Of a DNA stretch of 64,000 nucleotides, positions 13,107 through 22,187 are shown one piece after another. Origin of the DNA: Gigaspora margarita (Eukaryota > Glomeromycota > Glomeromycetes > Diversisporales > Gigasporaceae); NCBI GenBank assembly GCA_009809945.1, contig WTPW01000031.1, positions 434,274 through 498,273 of the forward strand, in the 5' to 3' direction. The position numbers were made by a program, and so were the translations under genes. The stretch's first letter is position 1, and every line of letters starts with the position of its first letter. Under the pieces are notes generated by a model. That model saw only the letters and a list, made by a program, of their open reading frames with translations, had not been told where the DNA came from and did not search any database.

Positions 13107-14679
13107 TTAACCTCTTAATCTTGAAAGTTCAAATGAATTAATTGGAATTTTTTGAATAGTAGCAGCATAGTCATATAAACACACATTATGTAGAGATGAA
13201 CCTCTGAATTGGTAATCAATACGAAGGTTTGCAGTGGTTAACTTTCCTTTAAATGATGATATAAGAAATGATTCATCTGTTACATCTTGTTCATTATCAC
13301 TATTATTAGTTGAGTCATCACTGAACTTATCAATATTTTCATTAATGTCCTGAATCTGCTTATTCCACTCTTTCATAAGGTAATTTTCAAAAGTTTTAAG
13401 ATGTATTGTAGCAAACTTATTTGGTGTATAATGATCACATATTCCTAATGAATATGCTAAAACTTGTGGGCTTGTAAGTTCAGTTTGACCAGATATCTTA
13501 TTAAGACATTTTGTTATAATTTTACGAGATCTACTTACAATATCAATTGAAGTTTTATTAGATGGTTGTGTTAAAAAAGTTTCTAGAGTTGAAGCACAAA
13601 TTAAAAAAGAGCTATGTGTGCTTAAATCCAATTTAGTAATATAGTCAGTTAAGTAATAAATATATGCTAAAAAAAGTTTTCTAGATGCAATAAATTTTAT
13701 ATCATTATTTCCTCTACAAGCAGCTGTTATATACGGATTATGATTGTTAATAAATGCATTAACTCGCTGGATAGCAATAATGCCTTGATCAGGAAAGATC
13801 ATACCAGGAGGGCTAACAAGTTCTCTCAGAAAGTCAAATCTACAATGTTTTTGTAAGCCTCTATTATATTTTTTACATGATTTAGTACAATGATGATACA
13901 AAGTACGTTTTGCGATTGCAAGCAAATCCAAACGAAAATTTTCTTCAAAATTATTTGAATCAGGATTTGGAATAGGAAAAAAAGAAGGATGCATTCGCTT
14001 CTTTTCTATTGTCTTTGGAGATTTGTATTCTATATCAAGCATTTCATCTGTTAAATTTTCATTTTGTTTAAGTAGATAACTGATATCCTCTTTAACAATA
14101 TCACTTATATATGCAAGTAAACGTTGTGAAAAAGCTTCATCATTTTTAAGTTTTTGGCGTAAATCAATTGGATTGAGTGAGCCATAAATCCATATAAGCA
14201 AATGACAATGAGGTATTCCACGATCTTGATATTCAACAACCCTATAATAATTTTTAATATTACCAAAAACACCACCTTGAATTTTACTATATCCAACAAT
14301 AGTATCTAAAATGCATTTAATTATAATATCAAAATATTTAGCTACAGCTGAAGGATCAAGATGCGCAAGTCGAGCTCTTTCTGTAGCTGTTGAAAAATTT
14401 TTAGAAGATATATTTTCGATATCAATCTCATTTCCAGCATACATCATAACCATAGGACTATGTAGATCAGCAGGATTTATAGTAATAAATAAAGAAGGAG
14501 AGCCATCACGAATAATAATAGCTCGTATTTCATTACGCATACGAAAACGTGATTGGTAAGAGGCCATTAAAGAGGAGCCAGTTGCATTAATATTTCTGAG
14601 TAACTCAATAATTGCAGGATTTGTAATTGGAAGCTTATTTTGTTCTTGTTCAACAGCTAATTTTATATCATTAATATTA
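13107..14679 (-). pseudogene. Rep nuclease (Helitron_like_N) domain of the Helitron protein
   Basis: The open segment begins at an in-frame Met at 14567 (MASYQSRFRMRNEIRA), but conserved-looking sequence (NINDIKLAVEQEQNKLPITN) continues upstream in frame to about 14679, so that Met is internal. The HUH motif is seen as GIPHCHLLIW, with SLFITINPAD before it. The catalytic tyrosine region is YIYYLTDYITK (two Tyr four residues apart plus Lys). C-terminal to this is an acidic linker (NSDNEQDVTDESF). It ends at TAA 13107-13109 after FELSRLRG, with the helicase following in the same frame. On the other side it is out of frame with the N-terminal part. Confidence 0.9.
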
Positions 14680-16182
14680 AGTGGATATTAATTTTGCAGA
14701 TTGTTCAAAATTTGTTTTTTTTGTTAAATTATATGTTTCAGTTGATACTTCTCATCGTTGTAAAACATTAAAAATAACAAAAGGGAATGATCTATGCTGT
14801 TTAAATTTTGGATCACGGTGTCGCATAAGATGTTTAGCATATTTTTTTAAAGTTACATGAATCAATCTACCTTCATGACCTCCAACACCATATGGAAAAA
14901 GAACAGGAAAACCTGCAGAAAAAAGATTAATATCTTCGTATTCATTAAAAGGTTTACAGCTATGTGGCATATATAATATATGAGATCTTGTATTAAAATT
15001 TTCTATTTTAGAATTATAATTATTTTGTGATTGACTATTAGATTGGTTGTTTGAATGGTCTATAAGATTTTGAAAAGAGAGCAAAGTAAGCTCTTTCTTA
15101 GTAATTGGTACATTATCAACATGTATAATTCCGGATGGTCTAAGTTCACTTGTACTACCAATTGTATTGTTTGTTATGAAACTATCTAATTCATGATTAC
15201 TGTTATCAAAAACATCATTATCACTTTCACTATCTGATTCTTGCATATAACCTGTATAGTGCTCAACTTCTTGAGAATTAATATTAACTATAGTGGTTGT
15301 TAAAGTTAAAGATTCAGGAATTTCACCTTCAGGTAAAAGATTTAAAGCATTTTCATCAAGTACAAAGTTATCTTTGAATAATTTTTTATGTACAAATAAC
15401 CATCTAAGTGCAGCTGTGATCTTACTTTTTCTCACTTGAAGTACTTTTTTAAGTTGATTATCAGTAGGTATACCCTCTTCAATAAATACTACTTTTAAGT
15501 GTTCACAAAGTTTGTACATTGGTAATGGTAATACATTAACTAATGAGCTTGGATTTTGAGGTAATGTTACAACATGTCCTTTAAGTTTGTGGTGTGTATG
15601 TTTTCTCTTTGTTAATTGAATAAGATTCATACACAAATATCCAAGTGAAATAATTATTTGCTCTGGAATTGTTAAATCCTGAAGGCATAAGGGAGTAGGC
15701 CCAATCCACATATTATTGGCTAATGATAATGGCGGAATTACATTTTTTTTTAAGCTGTTATAGCATTCAATACAAATACGTAGATCAAAAGGGTTATTAT
15801 TTGGAGGATTGTTATAAATAAAACCAGAACGATCAAGAAGAATATTAAATTTAATAGAATTAATATAAGGATGTTGATAATTAAAATTGATTTCAAATGA
15901 TGGATCAATAAGATCAATAGGTGCTTTGAGTATAGAAAGATTGATATCTGATACAGAGATTCTTTTATAATTTTTATAATCATAAAGTCCAGAACAAACA
16001 GCACAGGGTAATTCTCATAGCTTGTTAAAATTGATTTTATCACGAAATTCAGCTATTGCATTTTTCTTTATTTCTGGATGAATTGGTTGAGGCCATGCTG
16101 CATACTGAATAAGAGCTTTTTCAAAATCTTGATTCATCTCAAGAATGCGTGAAGGAATAGCCAGATTTATTGCTAAAGAATT
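14680..16182 (-). pseudogene. N-terminal region of the Helitron protein
   Basis: On the minus strand the frame opens with MLNSLAINLAIPSRILEM, meets TGA at 16015-16017, and continues with ELPCAVCSGL and RICIECYNSLKK. These paired Cys motifs are typical of the region before the Rep domain in fungal Helitrons. NNMWIGPTPLCLQDLT and EQIIISL follow, and then the beginning of the Rep fold (FPYGVGGHEGRL, YAKHLMRHRDPKF). TGA at 14752-14754 breaks it once more before a frameshift near 14680. Both TGA codons could be CGA (Arg) changed by C-to-T. Confidence 0.8.
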
Positions 16183-16187
16183 CAACA

Positions 16188-16385
16188 TTAATTTTCTTTT
16201 TTTCTACTTTTTTTTTGGATTGTATTATGTGATTGAACATAATCTTCATCTTGATAGTGATTAGCTTGATGCTTTTTTTGTTTATCAGATTCAGATTTTC
16301 TGAATAAGCTATTCTTATGCTTAATAGCTTTTCGTTCACAATCTTTTATTTTTCTAGATTCACCTCGAGTTATAATGTTAACCAT
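16188..16385 (-). pseudogene. Basic leader of the Helitron protein
   Basis: A 65-codon frame from ATG 16385 rich in Lys, Arg, Ser and Gln (MVNIITRGESRKIKDCERKA), ending at TAA a few bases before the next segment, which is in another frame. Charged leaders of this type precede the Cys region in Helitron proteins, so it is probably the original N-terminus joined by a frameshift. It starts only about 11 bases from a possible Helitron 5' end (TCTCTATAGTC, minus strand from 16396), unusually close, so either the start or the terminus is uncertain. Confidence 0.5.
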
Positions 16386-16429
16386 GACTATAGAGATTTG
16401 AAATAATATAAATTAAATATAATAAATAT

Positions 16430-17082
16430 GTGATGTAATTTAGGCCATACAAATTTAATGAATTGGTTCTCATAACATAAAATTTTTGAAAGTGACCCGG
16501 CAACCCGGCTTTTAATTTTATTTTCAAAAAATTTTATATAAGGTAAGTGTGGGTATTGTGGCTAAGACAAAAGAATTTTTTAGCATAACTTGGAATCTAT
16601 TGGTCCAAATTGAATGATTTTGGTACCATTCGATTCGGCTTGGCGAGACGAATCGAATGGTATCAAAATCGTTCAATTTGGATCACAGGATCATAGGATA
16701 TTTACAAAAATATGTTACATGAAATTGGATGTGTATATTGTGGGTATTGTGGCGAATTCTTAATAGCTCATGACTCACCGTTCCAAACTAAACGATTTTT
16801 ATACCATTCGAATCATCTCATCGAGACGATTCGAACGGTATAAAAATTATTTAGTTTGGACTAACAGATCATGACTTATGATAGATTCGCCACAATACCC
16901 ATATTCGCCACAATACCCACACTTACCTTATAAAAACCATATAAAATTTTTTATAAATTTTTTTAAAAACTCACCCGGATAGTAAGTATACTTGAAATTT
17001 TTTTTTAAAGTTTTGTAAACTTTAACCTGGCCGGGTTATGAGAACCAATTAATTAAGTTTGTATGGCCTTATTTAAAATCAC
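16430..17082. mobile_element. TIR element with GGCCATACAAA ends, copy E1
   Basis: About 45-bp inverted ends (GTGAT..AGGCCATACAAATTTAAT, then ATTGGTTCTCATAAC) at 16430 and, inverted, up to 17082. Inside the left end follows GTGACCCGGCAACCCGG; inside the right end CCTGGCCGGGTTATG. Non-coding, and carrying the hairpin MITE 16537-16932. No target duplication could be fixed. A copy begins at 63909 and a related one is at 17693-19242. Confidence 0.68.
16537..16932. mobile_element. Double-hairpin MITE
   Basis: Ends TATAAGGTAAGTGTGGGTAT and inverse. Two hairpins in tandem: arms around TTTTGGTACCATTCGATTCG (16610-16690) and around TTATACCATTCGAATCATCT (16780-16870). They are separated by an internal copy of GTGGGTATTGTGGCGAAT. 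Same motif family as 4418-6606 and 36538-36835. Confidence 0.72.
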
Positions 17083-17381
17083 AGTTTTTTTTTTTTTTAT
17101 ATCAAGAGTAACATTATGCCCTTTATAAAGACAAAATAATTAACCTTTATATTTTACAAAGTTAAAAGGAGTTTACTATAGAACGTTCTTTCTATAGATT
17201 AAAATAAAAAAAATTTTTTACCATATCTTACGAATATCTATTAGAATCATAGAACAAGGTTTTTAATTTGAAAATAAATCGCTTTTCTTTCTATAACAAT
17301 ATTGTTGCTAACTAATGCGTTCCTTTTCTTTTTGTCTTAAATAAGCCTAGCATTAAAAAAATTTTATTAAATTTTTTATTT

Positions 17382-17507
17382 GTATTCGTCGATTGTTTAT
17401 CGAAGATCATCCAAGCCTTAAACGATCTATCGTTGATGCGCTTTTTCATCGCAAATTTTCTTTATTTGAAGGCTTGGATGATCTTCAATAAAACAATCGA
17501 CGAGTAC
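17382..17507. repeat. Long hairpin with AACGATCTATCGTT motifs
   Basis: Arms of 38-39 bp (17382-17420 and 17469-17507, containing GATCATCCAAGCCTT and its inverse) enclose a 48-bp loop. The palindrome AACGATCTATCGTT occurs in the loop and again just after the right arm. A 62-codon open frame from ATG 17436 runs through loop and arm to 17624; I do not recognise it and doubt it is a gene. Confidence 0.6.
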
Positions 17508-18239
17508 AACGATCTATCGTTAATTATCGCAAGGTTATATTCGAACATGGCCAATCATGAGCTGATTAGTAGATGTCGAAAAAATGGCGAATTGTTCAGG
17601 GACAGAACTAAGCCAGATGCATAGCTAGATAAGAGTAAAAGTTAAAACGGCAACTATACTATATTTATTTTTACTCAATACCGTAGTAGTCGATAACATA
17701 AAATAATTTTTTGACCCGGTAACCCGGATTTTTTTTTTTAAAAAAAAAAATTTTTTTAAATTTTTATTTCATAAAATTTGACACCACGTACACACGTATA
17801 ATCTGTGGAATGAAAGAAACCAATAACGTTTTTGTTCAAAGCTGCTTTATTTTATTAGATGTAAATAAACTTTTAGCTCTTTGATTTCTAACAATTAGCA
17901 AATATTTGTTTCGAAATAAGTGATCTATGAAGAATTTATAATCGTCAGTAATAATTACCGGTCACATATTCAACAATACAAGTATTTTTTTTTCCTGTAA
18001 AATGTCTTTTTTCTTTTTAATTTATACTAACACCCTTTTCATCCAGGTAACGATTAATGGATTTCTGCTGCCTGGAACGTTTCAAACCTCCAAATACGTC
18101 TTCAACGACTTCTCTTTAACAGACTATACAAAGCCAGTTTTTTTTGGGTATATTGTTTGATTATGATCATCTATCTATCATTACTTAATTACATGCCACA
18201 GTTGGATAACTGAATAAACATCTTATTTTGATTACATAT

Positions 18240-18400
18240 GCAGATGATATACGGTTGTTCTAGTATGGATAGTATTACAATATTTGGAGACGTTGCAGTT
18301 CTTAATACAACATATTGGGATTGGGCTGCACCTCCTACCACTAACACGCCTATGCATCGATGAAGTTTGCCAGATGGCTAGTGTAAATTTATTAACCAGG
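18240..18400 (+). pseudogene. Kelch/galactose-oxidase propeller fragment
   Basis: One frame reads MIYGCSSMDSITIFGDVAVL then NTTYWDWAAPPTTNTPMHR, stop, SLPDG, stop. The pattern G-D-V-A-V-L-N-T followed by a W-x-W pair, a T-x-x-P linker and L-P-D-G is the blade pattern of fungal Kelch proteins, many of them membrane-anchored in Glomeromycotina. Only about one blade remains, with two stops (TGA 18361-18363 and TAG shortly after). Neighbouring sequence between 17800 and 18240 was not recognised. Confidence 0.45.
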
Positions 18401-18487
18401 TAACTCAATCGTATGTTTTAAAACATATTGTTAACTTACACAGAGTAGTATAATATAGGGTGTAAAGCATCTATTCAAAATTCGCAC

Positions 18488-18592
18488 TAGAAGCTGGACT
18501 CAAGGCAACACGTAGTTTAAAAAACATAGTCTTGACTCGAGTTAACTCGAGACATGTTTTTAAGCTATGAGTTGACTTGAGTCCAGTCTCTA
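18488..18592. repeat. Short hairpin MITE, TAGAAGCTGGACTCAAG ends
   Basis: A 105-bp near-perfect inverted repeat. The left arm TAGAAGCTGGACTCAAGGCA matches the inverse of the right end GACTTGAGTCCAGTCTCTAA, and the centre is ACTCGAGTTAACTCGAG. TAG-type ends hint at hAT, but the 8-bp flanks do not match well. Confidence 0.55.
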
Positions 18593-18769
18593 ACCCATAC
18601 TATATTGATCCGCATCAAATGACTTAGTTATTACGTTAGAAATTATAATAGATTAGTATGGCGTGGTTTTAAAACAGATATCTTACACCCATAACATACG
18701 ATCCTGTACATTAATGCCATATTAATTTGCCGTAATCTCATTAATCTTTTATATTCTGATTATATAGGT

Positions 18770-18960
18770 CTGTTGGGCTTGTATAAATCAATTGCCAAGA
18801 AAGCTTTCGATCTGGAAGATACTCGTAGAATGTATGGCAGTTGGTGTTACAAAAACGGATCGAAGTTAAAAAGGATGAGCACAAGGTTTTTGAATATTAT
18901 CAGATACGGGCCATGTATCATGTAATGTATGAATATAGTATGGGATAAAAACAGAGTCAT
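18770..18960 (+). pseudogene. Sel1-repeat fragment
   Basis: Reads KSIAKKAFDLEDTRRMYGSW, CYKNG, then after a one-base shift IEVKKDEHKVFEYYQI. That is the Sel1 repeat grammar (KAFDLGDTxGMYxxGxCYxxGIxVKKDExKxFEYYQ). Sel1 proteins are alpha-solenoid scaffolds, very numerous in Glomeromycotina. The fragment holds about one and a half repeats with a frameshift near 18858, then a TGA-free run to a stop near 18950. A second, independent Sel1 relic lies at 26979-27236. Confidence 0.6.
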
Positions 18961-19242
18961 GAAAATTATGTGATTTAGCGTGTTTAAGCCAAATCGCACC
19001 AAATCGCATAATTTTACATCATTTATATTATATTCATTATCAGCTAATTCAGTAATTCAGCCTATATATTTAATATAATTGAGTCTATTAAAATTTAAAA
19101 TAAAATATTCTACAGTAGTATGTTAAAATTTGAATAAATTAAACACGTAGAATTTATTAGTATCTTCAGTGTAACTTAGCTACCCCACCCTTAAAAAATT
19201 AAAAATTCCAATTTTGTAATTTTAGACACCGGCCGGGTTATG

Positions 19243-19926
19243 AAAACCAAGATAATACCATCATTATAAAATTAAAAATTTGCAGCTTATTTTTAGCAAG
19301 CTCAATTTTTATAAAGTATACGAAAGTATATGGACTTATAACACGTGGTATTAATATATAAGGTTTAAACCACTCCAAAAGTTGAGTTATTTACCACTTT
19401 GAGATATTTAAATCTTAGCCGACATACCATAATATGGGCCTTTTCAAAGCGACTTTACTAGATTTGTAGCAGCAGGTTTGTGTTATGAGTATATTGTATT
19501 AACTTAATCTTTAGCATTAAGATGTATAAAATATATTATGCAGCCGAACAAATTATCTCTATATACCACATGATAGATTCTTTACTTTTTTTCCCAATTA
19601 GTACTTAATGCAATAATCTACAATGCGAAAGCTGCGGCTATAAATATATTTTAAAATCACCATAAATAGGCCTTATATCTAAGTACAATATAGTACAACC
19701 ATCACACGAATTAACGCAAATTAACACTTTTTTATTTCCTATTCCATTCAAACTTAATTGAACTTATACTTACTCAACGCACGATGTGTCAAGTCTCAGA
19801 AAGATAAATTTGTATAAATAAAACATTAACCTCTTCAAACTTCTTAGTTTACAAAATTTTAATTTTTTCTAAACCTTATGTAGTATTTAATCTATTTTCT
19901 GCCTTTCTTTTTGTTTTCTTTCTTGA
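19243..19926. other. A+T-rich 3' flank, nothing recognised
   Basis: No gene or clear repeat. It is the downstream side of the minus-strand gene 19927-20922; no convincing polyadenylation signal was identified by eye. Confidence 0.4.
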
Positions 19927-20922
19927 TTACGGTATTCTAACATTTCTTTTTCTTTTTTTAGATTGACTTTCTTCGTCAACTTCAACCTCAACCGAATCCA
20001 TATTTTCATAATCCGATAGCCTCTTCTCTTGATAATCTAAATCGACATAAACTACTAGTTGTTTTTGTTTTTTATTTTCCCGGGATGGGTCGATTTGCAC
20101 AATAGGAACCACTAAATTTTTTGACGGGCCAGAAGAAGAGATAGGCACAACAGGAACCGTAACGTTCGCCAAATTTTTTGACGGGCCAGAAGAGATAGTA
20201 TCACGATCAGCTGAGGTTAACGTAGATTCAACAGTTCTTGGAGTTTGAGTTGTAATAGTTTCAACATCATCAGCTATGACATCAATAATCGAACAAGTAC
20301 CAGGTGTAGATAAGGAAAATTTTTCATACGTATTATAATTAACATTCGAAGTTTTTAAATAATCTATATCAGTTGCCTCGATCATCATTCTTCCAGACAT
20401 CAAAAATTTAAAAAGGCCTGATACAAGATACATGCTACCTATCTTAATATTCGAACCCAAATGGCCCAAATATTTTTTGAATCTCACAGATTCCGCATGA
20501 TAAAGGACTGTTAATTGCATATTTACTCCAGAGTTACCAGTAACAGGATTGTACTCAATGCACTCTACACTAAAATGGATAAATTCTTCAAGTTGCTTAG
20601 GTTTACGATTAACAACCGCTAAAAACATGCAATGAGGGATGCATGGAGAAACACCAGTAATATCAAATTCATGATTTGGATTTCCGGTATCAAGGGTGCT
20701 TGAATACGTGACCGCAATGCATTGTTCCGAATTTTCAACAATGAATTTACCCGAAAATAAGACTAAATCACCACCTGTAAATACTTTGGGCTGCTCATTA
20801 GGAGAAAAAAAATACTTCCACCTAATTACTTGCGACTCTTTTTTATTAAGATTATACTTGGCTTGACCGTATGAGCATGATTGACCATTTTTTGCAGAAA
20901 TGATAACAACAAGAAGCGACAT
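19927..20922 (-). CDS. Uncharacterised protein, possible OB-fold, nuclear
   Basis: 331 residues from ATG 20922, without stops. The frame is open to 20982 but has no earlier in-frame ATG (only GTG), so 20922 is chosen. The first 215 residues look like one folded domain: VFTGGDLVLFSGKFIVEN and IKIGSMYLVSGLFKF..GRMMIEATDIDYL have the beta-strand rhythm of OB folds of ssDNA-binding proteins; this is an inference from pattern only. Next come a Ser/Thr-rich linker with a near-duplicated SGPSKNL block, an acidic run (VEVEVDEESQ) and a basic end KKRKRNVR, a likely nuclear signal. Codon use is more balanced than the surroundings. It is the only intact-looking gene here. An out-of-frame ATG just upstream (about 20935) could act as an overlapping uORF. 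Confidence 0.7.
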   Translation of the reverse strand: MSLLVVIISAKNGQSCSYGQAKYNLNKKESQVIRWKYFFSPNEQPKVFTGGDLVLFSGKFIVENSEQCIAVTYSSTLDTGNPNHEFDITGVSPCIPHCMFLAVVNRKPKQLEEFIHFSVECIEYNPVTGNSGVNMQLTVLYHAESVRFKKYLGHLGSNIKIGSMYLVSGLFKFLMSGRMMIEATDIDYLKTSNVNYNTYEKFSLSTPGTCSIIDVIADDVETITTQTPRTVESTLTSADRDTISSGPSKNLANVTVPVVPISSSGPSKNLVVPIVQIDPSRENKKQKQLVVYVDLDYQEKRLSDYENMDSVEVEVDEESQSKKRKRNVRIP

Positions 20923-21044
20923 GAGAAGGCATTTTGATATAAATTGTTCAAAAACGATTATAAGGTAATTATAGATATACACGATCTAAGAATTATTAAA
21001 AAAACTCTGGAATTGAGCACTCTTTTAGAAGACAAAGTTGAGCC

Positions 21045-21054
21045 TTTTTTATAC
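21045..21054 (-). promoter_or_regulatory. TATA box of the 331-aa gene
   Basis: GTATAAAAAA on the minus strand, about 125 bases before the ATG. Transcription would be expected to begin around 21015-21025, giving a 5' leader near 95 nt that includes the out-of-frame ATG. Confidence 0.5.
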
Positions 21055-21127
21055 TTTACAAAGACATAGCAGCGTAAGTTTTTTATTGTATAACTTTAAT
21101 ATTCATTACACCAATTAGTAAGGCTTT

Positions 21128-21350
21128 TATGACGATACAATTGTTAATCATTGCACTCTTTCAATTCGTTTCGAATAAGCCTAATACCAAGATTTCTAGT
21201 ACACATTATTGCGCATTTTTTCACTGTGAATCAGATTTGCTTTTGTTAACTCATCATAACTAGAAATGATACGACGGTTAATCATTGCACTCTTTTATAA
21301 TTGTTTCAAATAAGCCTAATACCAAGATTTCCAACACAAGTTAATGCGTA
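21128..21350. repeat. Tandem duplication (about 136-bp unit) upstream of the 331-aa gene
   Basis: TTAATCATTGCACTCTTT, later AATAAGCCTAATACCAAGAT and TTAATGCG/TTATTGCG, occur twice about 136 bp apart (near 21150 and 21285). It sits directly upstream of the promoter, so it may hold regulatory sequence, but no known site is recognised. Confidence 0.55.
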
Positions 21351-21669
21351 TGTTTTCCTTACGATCTTTCTTAGATTCGCGTTTGTTTGCTTATTCGAAA
21401 ATTTAAGCCTTTTGATGATCAAATCGACACATTAATGTAATGATCAACATAAGAAAATTAACTTTAATCTACAAATTTCAGATTCTTACCCTGCCACAAA
21501 ATTTAACCAGTACAGCAGTAAGGCATAAGATATTGTGAACATAGCCCGATTCAAAGTTATAATCCATCCTTAGTATAACCCATATAGAAAAAACACAAAA
21601 TTCTGGCATTAGAATTCTGAACGGCTGACCAGGATTGAATAATATTTCCAAGTCACTAAAATTTACCTA

Positions 21670-22110
21670 GTGCTATGACCCGGGCTATTTCCCCGTAGCG
21701 GCGAAATAAGGGTATTATTCTTCGTTTTTATATGATGTCATGACGGGCTTTACGACTCATAATCATTACTTTGATCAATAAAAAAAATCGAGTTTCTAGC
21801 AATGTTTGTTATTTCCTCGGTAACGCTTGTTATTTCCCCGGAAGTCCGGGGAAATAACAAGCGTTGCCGGGGAAATAACAAACATTGCTAGAAACTCGAT
21901 TTTTTTTATTGATCAAAGTAATGATTATGAGTCGTAAAGCCCGTCATGACATCATATAAAAACGAAGAATANNNNNNNNNNNNNNNNNNNNNNNNNNNNN
22001 NNGGAAATAACAAACATTGCTAGAAACTCGATTTGTTTACTGATTAAAGTAGTGATTATAAGTTGTAAAACCCCGTCATGTGATCATATAGAAACGTGGA
22101 ATAATAATAA
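21670..22110. repeat. Large near-perfect palindrome next to an assembly gap
   Basis: 21716-21839 is repeated inverted in 21844-21971 around the centre TTCCCCGGAAGTCCGGGGAA. After the gap a third, more divergent copy of the same arm follows in the second orientation (about 22003-22110). The outer left part has TAGTGCTATGACCCGGG, a possible hAT-type end without a found partner. The palindrome plus gap suggests an inverted-duplicated MITE or an assembly fold-back. Confidence 0.6.
21972..22002. other. Assembly gap (31 N)
   Basis: Run of N inside the palindromic region; the true length is unknown. Confidence 0.95.
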
Positions 22111-22187
22111 TTAGCCATGCATACATACATAATGCACTAACTAACGCTAGAAGATCTTGTAAATATCCGGGTGCAAACAGCAAAGCA

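Larger units (their letters stand above)
10569..16385 (-). pseudogene. Helitron Rep/helicase protein, decayed full-length gene
   Basis: Read on the minus strand, this region holds the parts of a fungal RepHel protein in order: basic N-terminal leader, Cys-containing N-terminal domain, Helitron-like Rep nuclease, PIF1-family helicase. Such proteins nick and unwind DNA for rolling-circle transposition. In-frame stops are TGA 16015-16017, TGA 14752-14754 and TAA 13107-13109; the frame shifts near 16182 and near 14680. The reading frame otherwise carries through each stop with conserved sequence on both sides, so these are mutations and not exon borders. About 1,900 codons are represented, near full length. 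Present product: none expected. Confidence 0.88.
17693..19242. mobile_element. Possible E-family element carrying gene fragments, copy E2
   Basis: Left inner end ATAACATAAAATAATTTTTT followed by GACCCGGTAACCCGG resembles E1's left inner end; right end CCGGCCGGGTTATGAAAACCAA resembles E1's right inner end. The outermost GGCCATACAAA part is missing on the left. Between them lie Kelch-like and Sel1-like fragments, so this may be a gene-capture derivative. Boundaries are tentative. Confidence 0.4.

Noticed and set aside
13107-13109. Two separate genes, a Rep protein and a helicase
   Set aside because: The TAA is flanked by same-frame conserved sequence and the helicase part has no ATG; a single fused Helitron protein explains both.
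17436-17624. Small gene of 62 codons
   Set aside because: It overlaps a long hairpin, no family is recognised, and its length is not unusual by chance in this less A+T-rich patch.
20923-20982. N-terminal extension with a hydrophobic run suggesting a signal peptide
   Set aside because: The frame there begins with GTG and has no ATG until 20922; not a valid start in a fungal nuclear gene.
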